Shown piece by piece: positions 1-12,532 of a stretch of 64,000 nucleotides of DNA. The first letter of the stretch is position 1, and each line of letters starts with the position of its first letter. A program made the position numbers and the translations under genes. Source of the DNA: Siphonodentalium dalli (Eukaryota > Mollusca > Scaphopoda > Gadilida > Siphonodentaliidae); the NCBI GenBank assembly GCA_032622095.1, contig CP136069.1, positions 88,186,958 through 88,250,957 of the forward strand. The letters run 5' to 3'. The notes under the pieces are model-generated. The model was not told where the DNA came from. It made no database searches and worked only from the letters and a program-made list of their open reading frames with translations.

Positions 1-480
1 AAACAGCATCAAACTCTGCTAAAAAATCACTATCTTTAGTATCAAAGGTTCTTTTTATTTTGATATGCCTCAAATATGGCATAGTGTGGTGTTTTAGACA
101 ATATTACTCAAGATTACATGCAAAATGGCAACCAAATTTAGTAAAAAGTTTATATTCCGAACATTATTCTCGGCTGTTCCGAAATTGTAGCAAATTGTGA
201 CTCATTTGGTTATTAAACATGCTACTTAATCAATTGACAACTTAATCTTATATTATGGTTGTCCCAAAATTAATTTTAAGGGATGCAGTATGAATTTTGC
301 CGAACACCTCTTTTGGGATTATGTCCATGTTTTTTACGGAAACGGACGGAACGTTGAACCTGAACTGACAGGTATCATATTATGTGGCTACTCTGGCCCA
401 TTAGCATCAAAAAACTTATAAACTATTGTCAGGAAAACCGTTTTCTTCACATTGCATATAAAACGCAATTAATGTGGAAA
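1..480. repeat. Left arm of long inverted repeat flanking a satellite
   Basis: Bases about 30-430 match the reverse complement of about 2160-2560. Examples are the words TTATGTGGCTACTCTGG near 380 and its partner near 2195, and TTTTAGACA..TTACTCAAGAT near 92 and its partner near 2475. The arms are at least 400 bp and may extend past the window start. Long arms around a tandem-repeat core are the layout of foldback (TU/Galileo-like) elements. Confidence 0.6.
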
Positions 481-529
481 ACACTCTGATATTACCTCTA
501 TCGATTAACATATCCTTGAGTTATTGAGT

Positions 530-2110
530 AACGTTATAGTCACACAAAGGTGCACCAGTACAAATCACACATGAGCATGCAGTCACTCCATATATACATA
601 CATGAATACCACGTAAATGGCCATTCGCTGTATAGACATACACCTCACCCATTACCATACAGCCACAATTGGGTTTACCCACACCAACGCATGGCCATAT
701 AGCCGTGAATAACATTGCAGACACACCAGGTATACTCCTACACCTCACGTGACCTGTATACATATTCACTACATACATGAACACAAAGTAACCTCTTGTA
801 TACCTATTCACCTAACCATAGGCCATACAGTCACTCCATGTATATGTATTTGCCACATGCATAGCTATACAGCCACTAAATATATACATGTACCCCTAAC
901 AGATGACCATACAGTCACTCCATACCTGTTCGCTACATCCATTGTCATATATTACTTCTTGTATATATATTTGCCTCACCAGTGGTCATACAGTCTAACT
1001 CCCTGTATATATACATATTTGCGACACCCGTGACCATATAGCCACTCAAGATATACATATACACCCAACCCAAAACCATAGAGTCACTCTAGGTATATAC
1101 ATATAACCTCACAAAAGTGGCATTACAGCCCTTCTAGATATATCAATGTCTCGTACCGCGCATACGGCCATTCATACACTCCAGACTTGCATATACACCT
1201 GACCCATGACATTTCAGCTTCTCGCTGTATACGCATAAACAACAGTCGTGATCATAGTCACTCCTTGTATATCAATTCACCCCACCATTAATTTTGTCAT
1301 ACTGTCAATCCCAATTTACCTATGTACATATTGGCCGTGCCATGGCCATGTAGTCACTCGTGATATACATATACACCTCACCCATGACCACAGCGTCACT
1401 CCAGGTGTGTATATATACCTCACCAATGGCCATACAACCCTTTTAGATATACCAATACCCCGCACACACGGCCATTCGTACACTTCAGACTTGCATATAC
1501 AGCTCAATCGTGACAATTCAGCCACTCGCTGTATACATATACACCCTCTCCACGAGCATTCAGCTAGTTACTGTATGCGTGTACACACCACCGATGACAA
1601 TACAATAATACATATTAACATATACATCCCATCCATCACGATGAGGTTGCTCTCTATATACACTAGCTGCCAATGGCCATCAAATTGTACTCCAGGTATG
1701 CATATACACTTCAACAATGACCGTGCAATCATTCCATGTACACATATACACATTGCCCATAACCACACAACCACACCCTATTTATACATACACCCATCCA
1801 TTACCATACATCCAACACCCACCCATGACAATACATCCACCCAATGTACATATGTACAGCCCACCACTGACCACACAGTCACTCCATGTATACATACAGG
1901 ACAGTGTAGCTGCTCTCGTTATGACCATACACCACTTCAATGACCAGACAGCCACTCGCTGTAAACATGTTCACCTCACACATCAGCATAAAGCTACTCC
2001 TTATATACCTATACATCTCACTATGGACATCCCATCCATGGCCATATAGTCACACATTGTATAACTATTCACACCATTCATGAATACAATAATTCCATGT
2101 ATACCTACTC
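530..2110. repeat. Diverged satellite, about 42-bp unit
   Basis: The word CATACAGTCACTCC recurs at 824, 908 and 987 with intermediate copies at about 42-bp spacing, alternating with TATACATATACACCTCACCCATGACC. Copies differ by point changes and small indels over 1.6 kb. The Thr/His/Ile-rich reading frames across it (for example 1248-1943) are products of the repeat, not genes. Confidence 0.75.
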
Positions 2111-2600
2111 ACATCGCCTATAACCAGACAGTCAACAGACATACACACTGTATTAAGTTGATCAATGTTGATGCTAATGGACCAGAATAGCCACATAATA
2201 TGATCCATCTCAGTTCGGTTTCAACGTTCTGCCCATTTGCGTTCAAAAACAAGGAAGTTTTAGACAAAATCCGTATTGCATTCATCAAAATGAATTTGTC
2301 ATGACTCGTAGGGTACCGGGACAATCAGAATAGAACATTTAGTTAATTAAGTAGCACGTGAGTCACAATTGATTATGTATACATATACACCACGTATATA
2401 CACATATGTATATGTATATAATAATGTTTACCAAACTTGGTTGCCATTTTGGAAGCCATCTTGAGTAATTTTGTCTAAAACAACTAAGTGTGACACATGT
2501 AACACATATCAAAACAATAAACATCTTTGATACCAAACATGGTTCCAATTTACTTTCAAAAAATGGCTCAAACCTGAACAACGATTTTTTGCCGATTTTG
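2111..2600. repeat. Right arm of the inverted repeat
   Basis: This is the reverse complement of the left arm (see 1-480), with the best match from 2160 to 2560. It probably extends toward 2700, where further AAAATGGC/GCCATTTT words occur. Confidence 0.6.
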
Positions 2601-3825
2601 ATATCAGGATTGTGACAGAAAATTTCGAATAATTCTTGTAATTTCAGTGGTTAAAATAGTAACAAAATACCAAAGGTGCATCAGAAAATGTTAGTACTCA
2701 AGCTATATAAGACATAATAGTCAACTGTGTGCATCACCATAACATGTAAGCGGTTGCGTGGCACGCTGGGATAATAATTACCATTTCCCATATTTTGGCG
2801 GCCATTTTGGCAGCCATTTTGAGCCAAAGTGACAATTTTGGTACCATTGAGTTCGAATATCAATAAGATATAGAATGGATCAGTTACATTGCACAGTTTT
2901 TCCCACTTCTTGATGAAATATGATTAGAATCTTGGGGATCTTTTGTGAAATGTTATACCGCGTTTTGTAAAATCGAATTTTTGAGTGATCAGAAGGGGTG
3001 TGTACCTCACGGACAGCATATTTCATTGCCCCAATGGTCAGTTAACATGCTAAATACAAAATAAAGGTAAAATTCTCAACCAGTTCCAAACCACGAAAAC
3101 TTATCTTAAAGATATTATTAAAAAAAACGTAAAAATTCCACTTCCGGTCGCCATTTTAGCGGCCATCTTGGACGGGGAGTTCCAATTTTGGCACATAAAG
3201 GTGGCGTTATGTCTTAGCTTCACAAAAATGTATACATGTGTATACATATGACAAGATGTTCTCACTATAATTGCATCAAGCTGACTTATATGAAAATGGC
3301 AGCCATCTTGGACGCCATCTTGAATTACAAAAAATGCTCAAAGCGGATTTTAGCGGATTTTGGATATGTTATGGAGGATATATTCCTCTTCAAAATGATA
3401 TACAAACCAACTTAGTCCAAATTTTTTCTAGGTCAAACCTTTTATCGACCAGACTATTAGTATAGTAGACACAATCTAGACAGCTTACTTGAACAATGGG
3501 GCCTGCAAATTTCGGGTAGTTGCCTAGTAACTGTTTCTAAGGAGAGATCGGGTGGCAAAGTCTCCCGATCTTACAATGATAAGTGGTCCATGGATAGCAT
3601 GCCTGCACAGTTTTAGGTAGGTGTCCCCTTTGAACATAACCAACACCATGCGACTAGACACTGTCTAAATTAAGGCAAAACATACCACTGAATGGTTAGT
3701 GCAATGATGTAATTCGATCATTTGTGGTATTTGCTTAGCAACCGTTGCTACCCTTAAAGGGGGATATTTGGTTCACTATTTTGGTCGGGTATATCTCAAA
3801 TTTCACGTTAGGGTATTACCTGCAT
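2601..3825. other. Non-coding; repeat-derived sequence, no gene seen
   Basis: Several GGCGGCCATTTTGG / GCCATCTTGGACG words (2795, 2810, 3160, 3302) indicate decayed repeat units. Bases 3505-3695 are repeated directly at 5278-5468. No exon with convincing splice sites was found. Confidence 0.5.
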
Positions 3826-5468
3826 AAACGAGAGGCCGATCACGATCGGCAGATGTTAACCCATCCCTTGGCGATAAAAATTTACTATAATCAGAATCAT
3901 AAATGAGAGTTTTGATGTTGAATTATAGAGTATACTGTTATGTACTATTATAGACAAATGTACATAACACAAATTATTGGAATTTATGCGTCACTGGCAT
4001 TTATATAAGAGAATGCACTGGTACAGGATCTGTAATGCTAAACCACCACAGCCTTGGGTTAAATGTGAAAGGCGTGACCTGGACATGGAATACTTGGGTT
4101 AAGAGAGTCCAATTTAAGTTTACAATAATAATGTGTCAAATTCTACGAACAATGTAGTATATAGATATAAAGCCACCTCACTGCTGACCCATTAATATAA
4201 ATTATATAGCAGAGCTGTCAACAAATCACAGGAATTGTTTATGTTGAACACTGACCTCTCTATTAAACCAATAACAATTATAATGACCTCAGACCATCTG
4301 AAGATATAACTCTGCAGCACAGATGTCCATGTCTACTGTTAATATCATGTGATGTTTATTGTTGAATCTTTATTTTAAATTAGATACCATAGCCTTCATT
4401 ATCAGATTATATGCACATTGGCATAAGAGACATCAGAAAATAATATAGCCTTATCAATAGCTAAGTAGTCCAAAGGCATGGGATGGAATTGGTGAATTGG
4501 ATTTAATGTTACTCCAAACAGATTTACCAGTACATAACACAAGATTTTGGACCAATTTTTTTTAATTTGGTGTTGTGATTCGGGGTACCCTTGGCAGAGT
4601 TATAATGGTGTTAGTTTTTCATATTTTTTTAACTTACAAAAAAAATGTTTTTAATTATTAAAAAAAATTAAAGGGACACATTGGGAACCTTTTTATCAAC
4701 TTGTATCATAATCATCAATATCTAAATGAAAACAAATGAAAGAGTCAATGACATTTTTTTAATTATTATTATAAAAGTTAAAAATAATTTTTTTTTTAAA
4801 TCATTTTTTTTCTTCAAATTTTGTTCTCGAAAAAGGGTCATAACTCCTTTAAAATAAATCGGATCAAACCCATATTCGAACTCGATCAGTATTTTGGGCT
4901 GTGAAACTCACATACCAAATTTGGTTCCAATCAGATAAAAAATGTTTTGAGTTATCGCAGAATGAGTGAATTCTAAGTCGAAAAAGGGCCATAACTCTGT
5001 AACAAAATCTCGGATCAAACCCAAATTCGAACTCGATCTGTATTTTGGGCTGAGAAACCCATATACAAAATTTGGTTCCGATCGGATAGAAAATGTTTGA
5101 GTTATTGCATTACTCATGAAGTGTCTACGGACGGACATACGGTACGACGGACGGACGAACGACGAGTGGTCAATCCGGACAATGACACTATGTTTACCAT
5201 ACTATGGTATGGGTAAACATAAAAACGCAATCACTGGGGTTGCATTACGACGCTATAAGCTATATTTACATTGTCCAGTCAATTTCTGGTAGTTGCCTAG
5301 CAACCGTTACCAAGGAGTTCCCGCGAGGCAAAGTCTCGCGATCTTATAATGATCGCTGATCCATGGGGGACAAACCTGTAAAGTTTCAGACCTGTGTCAC
5401 AATTTGAACATGATCAACACCAATGCGACTGGACACTGTCTAATTTAAACGGAAATACCACTGGGAGC
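3505..5468 (+). repeat. About 185-bp direct repeat flanking a HINE (3505-3695 and 5278-5468)
   Basis: Both copies contain GTAGTTGCCTAG, GGCAAAGTCTC, CGATCTTA, ATGCGACT and GACACTGTCTAA in the same order and spacing, with about 75-80% similarity by eye. The copies lie on either side of the HINE at 3826-5224. They may be separate copies of an older repeat, not a target duplication. Confidence 0.6.
3826..5224 (+). mobile_element. HINE/pearl-like element 1
   Basis: The 5' end AAACGAGAGG carries a palindrome CCGATCACGATCGG. Two core units (about 4800-4960 and 4961-5110) share 'CGAAAAAGGGCCATAACTC', CCATATTCGAACTCGATC and CAAATTTGGTTCC. A CGGA-type microsatellite follows at 5118-5162, then the stem-loop GTTTACCATACTATGGTATG ending GGTAAACATAAAAA. 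The 5' ATGTTAACCCAT and 3' ATGGGTAAACAT are complementary. Copies at 45309 and 60510 share both ends or cores. Confidence 0.6.
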
Positions 5469-5512
5469 CCCGGGTCAGGGTGTCGATCAATGTGGGGCGT
5501 CAGGTTCAAAGG

Positions 5513-5701
5513 GTTAAACACAGCAGAATTATGGGTAACTTTTCAGGATTTAGTCGGAAATATGGCTTGTTGCCATTCATCAGAAAGCTCTCCCCAAGAG
5601 CTTTTGATGAATGGCAACAAGCCATATTTCCGACTAAATCCTGAAAAGTTACCCATAATTCTGCTGTGTTTAAGGAGTCGATTACTTAGGGCATTACTGT
5701 A
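5513..5701. mobile_element. Palindromic MITE, copy A (left end lost)
   Basis: A near-perfect hairpin: GCAGAATTATGGGTAA..CAGGATTTAGTCGGAAATATGG runs into the centre AGCTCTCCCCAAGAGCT and back out, ending GGGCATTACTGTA. The left terminal 30 bases are missing. It shares family with the copies at 7.6, 8.2, 12.4, 15.1, 36.6, 38.9, 43.2, 47.0 and 56.6 kb. Confidence 0.8.
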
Positions 5702-6212
5702 TATGCCATGTAATCCCAATAACAGTTATCACCAGGTTTTCCTATGCAAAATTTAACAATAAACTTATTTACGTCATTTGTTTGTGGCAATTATGTTTTC
5801 CTATTTAAATTTTTTTTTAAAGGCTAAATATCGTATTTAAATTATTTTGAAATATACATGTATTCAGTAGATGGCCTAGCTAAGCCATGCTCATCAACAT
5901 TTATCACCAGGTTTCCCTATGCAACTCTGAAATCTATATAGACGCCACATTCCATTTTTCCATCACGTACATCGGCTGGTGGGTTTTCCGGCCAAATGCG
6001 TTATAGCCATTTGAGCATTGGCTGGTTTGCTGGCCCAACCAGGTTCAAAGGGCTAACCCTTATATTTTGACCATAACAGCCATAGAGTGGGGGCTTTCAA
6101 TACATTGTCTATGTCACTCAGATCTAACCAATTCTCTTACTACTTGATATTGAGTGCTCTTGGTCACTTTTTATGAGCAAGCATGATAAAAAGTTTCACA
6201 TAAATTGCTTAC

Positions 6213-6266
6213 TTGGTGTGGTTATGAACGGTGGTAATCTGGTGGATGTCACTGGTGAAGTATGAT
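6213..6266 (-). CDS. Thr/Pro-rich linker exon (18 codons)
   Basis: 54 bp, phase 1-1. The acceptor reads TCTATTTTAG and the donor ACCAA|GTAAGCAATTTA. It encodes HTSPVTSTRLPPFITTP, rich in Thr, Ser and Pro. It is the most 3' exon of the gene that I can see; the coding region must continue below 6.2 kb, but nothing coding was recognised there. Confidence 0.42.
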
Positions 6267-6499
6267 CTAAAATAGAACCACAGAAGAAATGAAGAATTAT
6301 CTGAGGAATGGATCATTACACAGTCACTCTTAGGGGGCGGAGCATAGCTGTTGCTAGGAGACAATCATCTGCTCATATACATTAAATGGTTTTACAGCCT
6401 GTGCTTACTGGTTTTGACAAACACAAAAACTTGTTCTTGTCTTAATTAAAAACAGTGCATCTCTTCATAACAATTTATATATTTACTCTGGGGTATAAA

Positions 6500-7296
6500 A
6501 TAACAAGTGCACCGCCAAGTATGGCATATGCCCCGGAGCTTAGTTTAGAGAGTGGGGAAATGGATAGAATTTTTTTTTCTAAATCCAAGAAGTGAGTATC
6601 CTTTCCCTTAAACTGGGCTATCAATACACCAAAGCACGACCAAATCAGATGATCCATGCCCAAGGTACAAGCTGAAATGTTCATACAGAGACAAAATTCA
6701 CAAGTCAAATAAGGTCTGTAACTCTAGTAAAATGAATGGATGAAACCTGTAGTAAGTCGGTATCCTTTCCACTGAGCAGTGCTATGAACACACCAAAGCA
6801 CAACTGAATCGGAAGATCCTTGCCCAAGTTACAAGCTGAAATGTTCTTTCAGACATAAAATTAACAAATTTCCAAGTCAAACAAGGGCTGTTATTCTGGT
6901 AAAAATTTATGGACGAAACCTGTAGTATATAGATATCCTTTCCCCCAACCGGCACTATCACCATGTGCTATCACCACGCCAAAGGACAACGAAATCCAAT
7001 AAAGACATCCACAGCATGTTTGTTATGGACGAGTTGATGCATTTTACACTAAGGGACATAACTCTGGAAAAAAGTGCAGACAAAACAAGCACTATGTGGA
7101 GATTCTTTCCACAAAGCTGGTATACTGGCATACCAAAGGACATCCAAATTGGACTATCAATACTAGAGCTGTGTTGTGAAATGTTTGTTATGGATGGACG
7201 GAAGGATGGATGGACGGATGGCTAGATGGACCGGAGGACGGACGGATGTCTCCACCATAAACTCCCGAATCGTCCTTCGGAGGTTCGGGGGCCACA
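6500..7296 (+). mobile_element. HINE/pearl-like element 2
   Basis: It starts AACAAGTGCACCGCC, like the element at 34560. Core units of about 170-180 bp repeat (near 6580, 6750, 6930, 7080), each with 'GTAACTCTAGTAAAAT' or a variant, GACGAAACCTGTAGT and TCCTTTCC. A (GGAT/CGGA)n tract at 7190-7245 and the stem-loop CGAATCGTCCTTCGGAGGTTCG end it. The 5' ATGCCCCGG and 3' TTCGGGGGCC are complementary. Confidence 0.6.
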
Positions 7297-7596
7297 CTCT
7301 CTATTATTGGACCAATCAGTGCTGTAATGTTTATGCCCAATAATGTATCCCAAATACAGTAGTTAATATTTACACTTGTGACGAATTCAAGAAAATGTGT
7401 TCTCTAAAATGTGGTTGTAATTTTCAACAATCTTAGTTCATTGCGACATTCTTCCATTAGGGATAGTTTTTGGATATTAACTGGTTGGTTTTGTTCTATG
7501 AAATAAGCCCACAGTATGTCTTCAACGAAATTTGGTTGTACTATAGTTGGCCACTCTCATAATAAAGCATGATAAAAGTCCCGTTAGGATCTATAA

Positions 7597-7784
7597 TACA
7601 GTAATGCCCTAATAATCAACTCCTGAACCACAGCAGAATTATGGATAATTTTTCAGGATTTAGTTGGAAATATGGCTTGTTGCCATTCATCGGAAAGCTT
7701 TCAGCCATATTTCCGACTAAATCATGAAAAATTACCTATAATTATGTTGTGGTTAAGAAGTTAATTATTTAGGGAATTACTGTA
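7597..7784. mobile_element. Palindromic MITE, copy B
   Basis: Bounded by TA: TACAGTAATGCCCTAATAATC on the left and ATTACTGTA on the right, with a shortened centre. Same family as copy A. Confidence 0.8.
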
Positions 7785-7840
7785 ACTCTCATAATAACGC
7801 ATGATAAAAGTTCCGTTAGGATCTATAATATATTGCTTAC

Positions 7841-7879
7841 TTGTGCGTGGGAACATGGTTGTAGTTGTGTTTGTTGATC
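7841..7879 (-). CDS. Thr-rich micro-exon (13 codons)
   Basis: 39 bp, phase 1-1. The acceptor reads TCTATTTCAG and the donor GCACAA|GTAAGCAATATA. It encodes STNTTTTMFPRT, six of twelve residues being Thr. It contains one N-T-T sequon. It lies just downstream (on +) of a palindromic MITE at 7597-7784. Confidence 0.42.
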
Positions 7880-8162
7880 CTGAAATAGAAGCAGAGATAC
7901 CATGACAGATCAGCTCATATAATATATATATGTTATATAAGGCCATTTAAAATAAACACCAATGATCCCAGGCATTTGCCATAATTGGTAACTCACGGTC
8001 TTTCACTGCATACGCACTGAAGCTAGTTGGCGATTGATCTTTTAATATATTTGAACACTGTATATTCCCATTCTGAGAGACATTGCTTTAACTGTGTGTG
8101 ACATCAGTGCCAGGTGGATGGCAAGTCATTCAGTAGTCGACAGGTCATTTGAACAATCAGTG

Positions 8163-8380
8163 TACAGTTATGCCCTAAATAATCAACTCCTTAACCACAG
8201 CAGAATTATTGGTAATTTTTCAGGATTTAGTCGGAAATATGGCTTGTTGCCATTCATCGGAAAGTTCTCACTGAGAGCTTTCCGATGAATGGCAACAAGC
8301 AATATTTCCGACTAAATCCTTAAAAAATTACCCATAATTCCACTGTGGTTAAGGAGTCGATTATTTAGAGCATTACTGTA
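8163..8380. mobile_element. Palindromic MITE, copy C (most complete)
   Basis: TACAGTTATGCCCTAAATAATC..GCATTACTGTA with the full-length hairpin and central AGTTCTCACTGAGAGCTTT. It is 218 bp with arms over 100 bp. CAGTAAT termini next to TA fit a Tc1/mariner or pogo-type non-autonomous element. Confidence 0.85.
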
Positions 8381-8394
8381 TCTTTCCATTCTTT

Positions 8395-8600
8395 AACCCT
8401 TTTGTTACTAAATACTCATTGACGAGTAGTTTCCTTTAAGAAATGTTCTGAACACAAGTTCATCAAAGGGCCATTTCCAACTAATTTAATAAGAATCCTT
8501 CTGAACTTGTATTATCATTTTGCCAGTCATGAGTTGTCTGCTCATATTTCCTGAACATCCCTCCAAATGAATAATAAACCACTCACATGAATACTTTGAT
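8395..8600. repeat. CCCTTT-type interspersed repeat (family 3)
   Basis: TTAACCCTTTTGTTACTAAATACTCATTGACGAGTAG is shared with 34167, 34371 and 55018. The copies at 34.2 and 55.0 kb have an inner hairpin around AAATGTT. The TTAACCC start suggests a piggyBac-type TTAA target. Confidence 0.55.
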
Positions 8601-8734
8601 AACTGATGGGAGAATCCATTTAGCAAAGAAAAGGTTTATAAAGAAAAATTAATCTTGGCAACTCACAATAACTATGTAAGAACCTTGTTGTTGATGATGT
8701 TGTTGTTGGTATCTGTATATATCAACCCGACAGT

Positions 8735-8905
8735 TATCCATAACAAAAGACAATGAAATCCAATAATAAAGACATCCACAGCATAATGTTTGTTATGGAC
8801 GAGTTGATCCGTTATACACTTAAAGGGCTATAACTCTCAAAAAAAGTGTCGACAAAACCTGCACTATGTGGAGATTCTTTCCACAATGCTGGTCTACCAG
8901 CTGAT
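8735..8905 (+). repeat. Solitary HINE core unit
   Basis: Matches 6985-7125 of HINE 2: ATCCACAGCAT, TTTGTTATGGACGAGTTGAT and GTGGAGATTCTTTCCACA in the same order. No ends are present. Confidence 0.6.
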
Positions 8906-9418
8906 CGCACACAGAGAAAATGAATTTACGTAAATCCATGACTGAGATGTCGGGGGACAGACACAAATGACATTTCCTGAAAACAAAGGAGAATAAGTCT
9001 TGAGCAAAAAATGTGAGCAACATCATTTGACGCTAAAGGTTGTTTTTATGGTGAACACTCTTATAAATTTCATTGAGATCCAAAATCTATGGTTGAGATA
9101 TGGATAGTCCGTGAGACTCCCGGATTGCCACAGCAATTCCGCAAATGCAGATAACCCCCAATTTCTCCCAGATTCAGCAAAAACCCGCATTCAAAATAAA
9201 AAAAACAACATTTTTTTATTTGTTTGAATAGATATTTGCAGGGGATTCCCCAAATGACAGGAAATTCCTTATTTCCGGTACCTTAAATACCCACACATTA
9301 ACATTCACAGAATGTACCGTCGATAACTTTTGATTGAAGACTGATCAGTGGTGAACTGTGACTGATATTAATTGATTTTCACACTCTGGTGAAGCCACAT
9401 GTATAAAGGCATGTTGTT

Positions 9419-10040
9419 ATAGTATACAATACGTATAATCACAAGTGTGCAACTGTATTGAACATTTTTTAGTAATGGATTAGTGGCATGCATTGCAAAT
9501 GAAATAAAACTGTTAGATGGGTCATTTTGTACTTTGTTTTCACCCATACATGTCCGGTTGTAACCTTTGTAACTTGGTTTCATTTTTACTTATTTTAAAC
9601 AAGGTATACAATACGTTTAATCACAAGTGTGCAGCTGTATTGTAATTTGTAAGGCCCCATTGATGAACATAAGTAACGGATACTTTATAATTTAAGTTCA
9701 CTGATAGTGGTATGCATTCCGAACGGAATGTGTCCATTTCTTTTGCGGGTAAAACTTTTAAGACAGGTCATTTTGTACTTTCGTTTCACGCATACCTGTC
9801 CGGTTGTAACCTGTGTAACTCGGGTTCGTTTTGACTTACTTTAAACAAAGTTTCTGCTTCTTAAATTTTTTTAATAAATGGTGGAATGTGTCCATTTCTT
9901 TTGTGGGTTAAACTGTAAGACAAGTCTATTTTGTAGTTTATTACGATTTTGTACTTTCGGTTTCGCGCATATCCGGCTGTATCCGGTGGAATTCTGAGTA
10001 TTTTTATGAAGTGTCTGCTTCTTTCTTTTCAATAAATGGT
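9419..10040. repeat. Three imperfect tandem copies, about 190-280 bp
   Basis: The words GTATACAATACGT, AATCACAAGTGTGCA, TCATTTTGTACTTT and CCGGTTGTAACC recur at 9420-9580, 9605-9850 and, more decayed, 9886-10040. No gene is present. Confidence 0.6.
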
Positions 10041-10059
10041 GGTATCTCCCAAACACAGC

Positions 10060-11088
10060 AGCTCTATTACAATTACCAACAGGACATTCATTACCATTTT
10101 ATTTAGGTCTATATATTTATAAAATAAACATAAAATAGAAACTCATAAAAACTATGTAATCTTCACCATACAAATTATTTTTGGAACATGAACATATTCG
10201 GGCATACCTCCCGCAAAAATCTCCCGGATTGACCTTTTCAAAACTTAACCCTTGACCCAACAGTAATATGACTAACGTCTTTACCTCCAGCCAATTTGGA
10301 TTGAATCATGTGTCCATTCCTTTGTATTTTTCGATTATAGTGTGGAACATATACTCAAGATTATGTATTTGTCAACAACATAATTTATTTGGGTACTAAT
10401 CTAGGCAATCCCCGTGCCCACAATATTGGGATGAAATTGGCATGACGTTGGGACGTGTAACTCATTATTCGACAATGCGTGAAGAGAAAATCAAAAATGT
10501 TGTCAAAACTTTATTGAATTGTCAAAATTGCTCACTCAGTGTATTAAAATAAAATATTATTCATAAGATCTTGTGATGAATGAGGGAAAAACATTAAATC
10601 AAATCAAATCAGTTTTGTTTGAGAACATATCTAGGGCCAAAAGAGTTAGAACACAGATTCCTTAGTAACACCAACAGTGCAGGTGTTCTTGGAGTTGACT
10701 CGGAACTCTATTTGATTCGCTGGTCAAATCATGATACTGGTCTTTTTAATTCATTAATAGCTCAAAAACATAAACAAGTCAAATAAATATTTTATTAGAA
10801 ATAAAAATAAAGTTTGTAAATAAAAATCTGTAGAATAAAACTACATTAGATGACTATACACAGATCACAGTTGCGGAGTAGATTGATTTAGTCGACTTGA
10901 AAATAGCACCACGACGACGCAGTTTCGTTTTATTATGATTTTATTATGAAATGTCGATTAAATTGTACAAAATCTACCACAAAACCCAACAAAAACATAA
11001 ATATTAATAATGTAACATCCATTTTATTGTTTACATTAAAAATAAGATCAATTTGTTGTGTTATAATGCAATATATTTGTTGTAAACT
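10060..11088. other. Intronic AT-rich sequence, nothing identified
   Basis: No splice-bounded exon, strong repeat or inverted repeat was recognised. It contains short AT-rich runs only. Confidence 0.4.
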
Positions 11089-11114
11089 ATGACCGAAAAA
11101 AATCCCAAAACTCC

Positions 11115-11256
11115 GGGCGCTCTGGGGCTTTATGGACGCTACGCGGCAGGGCGCTCTGGGGCTTTATGGACGCTACGCGGCAGGGCGCTCTGGGGCTTTA
11201 TGGACGCTACGCGGCATGGCGCTCTGGGGCTTTATGGACGCTACGCGGCATGGCGC
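11115..11256 (+). repeat. 34-bp GC-rich tandem repeat, four copies
   Basis: GGGCGCTCTGGGGCTTTATG followed by GACGCTACGCGGCA starts at 11115, 11149, 11183 and 11217, with single-base differences only. It is far more GC-rich than its surroundings. Because 34 is not a multiple of three, the ORF that spans it cycles through frames and is not a gene. Confidence 0.85.
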
Positions 11257-12357
11257 TCTCTGAACGCTAAAGGGTTAACAGGTCTGATTGACACTGATTG
11301 TGACAAGTGTTTTTTGCCGACAGAGGTAATAATCTCTTTAATGTCGGCTGATAGATACAATGTCATTGAAGCCAGTGGCTGCACTGGAATCAAGGGGTTT
11401 CAATGACAATGTGAATACTAGTGAATAGTGACCGGTCATTACGTTGAATAGTGGTTGTTGATTAATGAACAATGGGGATGTTGTAAACCCATTGTATGCT
11501 ATTTATAATTGGTCTCCCGGCTATTTTACATAATCATTTCATTTGATATCATTAAAATAACTGTTACTTGATATTCTTAAGACTTCAAATAGATCGGCCC
11601 CACATTGGAGAGCCAGACGAGATAGAACAACAATATGACAGATATATTTTAATATATTTTTTTGCAAAACAAATTTCCACCAGTAAATCCCAGGTAAGTT
11701 TGGTCAAATTTGGAAGGCGACTTCGTTTTCGCCTTGCAGACATTCGAGAGCGAAGTCGCCGACTTGAAGGCCAGATCTTCTAGCTTGGGGCCTGCTTGGA
11801 TGCATGGATAGATGGATAGACAGAAAATAGGACGCACAAAGGCATACACTCCAACATACAACACTTTACTTCCTTTGTTATCACAATAAGATCAAAATAA
11901 ACTATTATTCTCCATAGGTTTTATTAACTCTAGTCCCTCAAGGCATTTGAGGAGTGTGCAGCTGACAAAAAACACAGATAATTTGTTAAACCATTATTAC
12001 CAAGAACGGATGAAATGAAAGCGTCAATGGCCGTGTAGCCCAACTTGGAGAAGGGATAATGTAATAGATTACAACAATAGAGCAAAAATAAATGGGAAAT
12101 GTTGATCTGTTTAAGTAATAATGAAGGACAACATGAAGAGCCATATGAAGTTTTTAATAAAATGGATGGAAAATGGTGGCTGTAGGGCATGCCAAAATAT
12201 TTAATCATTTATAGTTGGCAAGTTGGCATGTAGGATAGATGTGTCAAATTCAACGATTTCAAAATCTGATGCGATTCGGTATCTTTTGAATAATCTGATT
12301 CAAAAAGAAATAATATAATTCCCAGCACCTAGGTCATGTCCTAAAACTTAATCAATG

Positions 12358-12471
12358 TCTCAGTGAGAGCTTTCCGATGAATGGCAACAAGTCATATTTC
12401 CGACTAAATTCTGAAAAGTTACCCATAATTCTGCTGTGGTTAAGGAGTCGATTATTTAGGGCATTACTGTA
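12358..12471. mobile_element. Palindromic MITE, copy D (right half only)
   Basis: It begins in the hairpin centre (GAGAGCTTTCCGATGAATGG) and runs to GGGCATTACTGTA, ending about 60 bp from the 12.5-kb micro-exon. Confidence 0.75.
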
Positions 12472-12532
12472 GCTATATATAAGTGCTCTGACTGGTCACA
12501 AAAGAAGTCAAGCTCAAAAATAAATTGCTTAC

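Noticed and set aside
1248-1943. 231-codon plus-strand ORF rich in Thr, His, Ile and Pro
   Set aside because: It runs through the 42-bp satellite; 42 is a multiple of three, so long open frames arise by repetition. No start context, domain or splice support.
8688-8716. Possible Thr-rich micro-exon on the minus strand (PTTTSSTT)
   Set aside because: After the visible AG the Thr frame would be phase 0, and no donor restores phase 1; the phase-1 reading meets a stop. It does not fit its neighbours.
11089-11406. 105-codon ORF with repeated LYGRYAAGRSGAL units
   Set aside because: Frame product of the 34-bp minisatellite.
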